DNA of 7,171 bases from Victivallales bacterium (GTDB taxonomy: Bacteria; Verrucomicrobiota; Lentisphaeria; Oligosphaerales; Oligosphaeraceae): assembly GCA_017615955.1 (NCBI GenBank), contig JAFZZD010000784.1:1-7171 (forward strand), read 5' to 3'. A program made the position numbers and the translations under genes. The notes beneath the pieces are model-generated. The model saw nothing but the letters and a program-made list of their open reading frames with translations, was not told the DNA's origin and ran no database searches. Each line of letters opens with the position of its first letter. Within the stretch, counting starts at the first letter, position 1. Positions 7,147-7,171 of this stretch are shown in pieces.

Positions 7147-7171
7147 AGTAGCGACGGCGTCCTCGCCGTCG
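7147..7171 (+). repeat. REP-like palindromic repeat copy 2, cut by window edge
   Basis: After GTAG (7148-7151) comes a perfect palindrome: CGACGGCG (7152-7159), loop TCCT, CGCCGTCG (7164-7171). An 8-bp GC-only-plus-A/T stem right behind a GTAG head is the layout of REP elements mobilised by RAYT (TnpA-REP) transposases. The element reaches the right edge of the window, so its full length and any further copies are unseen. The hairpin could also act as a transcript end or mRNA stabiliser, but no T-run is visible. Confidence 0.6.

Noticed and set aside
1..7171. CRISPR array, tRNA, rRNA, insertion sequence or phage genes
   Set aside because: Coding frames fill the window almost completely, and no spaced direct repeats, tRNA-like cloverleaf or transposase motif was seen.

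Overview
The window reads as one strand of a carbohydrate-utilisation cluster. Four closely packed genes all lie on the + strand and fill almost the whole window: (1) the 3' part of a GH28-like right-handed beta-helix protein, cut by the left edge; (2) a long sodium:solute symporter of the SSS family; (3) a complete GH28-type (polygalacturonase-like) protein; (4) a GH95-like glycoside hydrolase. The junctions are 30 bp, a 4-bp ATGA overlap, and 28 bp, each with a purine-rich ribosome binding site, so genes 1-4 are most likely co-transcribed. No promoter, regulator, sulfatase, SusC/SusD pair, tRNA or rRNA is visible.

No database search was possible. An SSS symporter with a large hydrophilic insert and a DD-containing STDDS helix, sitting among GH28 and GH95 genes without SusCD, resembles what I know of Lentisphaerota/Verrucomicrobiota (Victivallis-type) gut bacteria. 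This placement is an inference of moderate confidence. Base composition looks balanced and even across the genes, with no sign of a recently transferred segment.

Layout: 1-906 beta-helix protein (5' end missing); 937-3213 symporter; 3210-4523 GH28-like protein; 4552-7053 GH95-like enzyme; 7054-7171 intergenic DNA with two copies of a GTAG-headed palindrome resembling REP elements, the second running off the right edge.

Working model (inference): the symporter imports a small glycan with sodium, and the two enzymes whose N-termini are visible, neither with a signal peptide, dismantle it in the cytoplasm. The main oddity is that both of these keep their family fold signatures but differ at functional positions. 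The GH28-like protein keeps the three catalytic aspartates but lacks the GHG and RIK substrate motifs. The GH95-like enzyme keeps the apparent general acid, but the base-side residues look rearranged (Asn to Asp at one position, Asp to Ser at another). The cluster may therefore act on a substrate other than polygalacturonate or simple alpha-fucosides.
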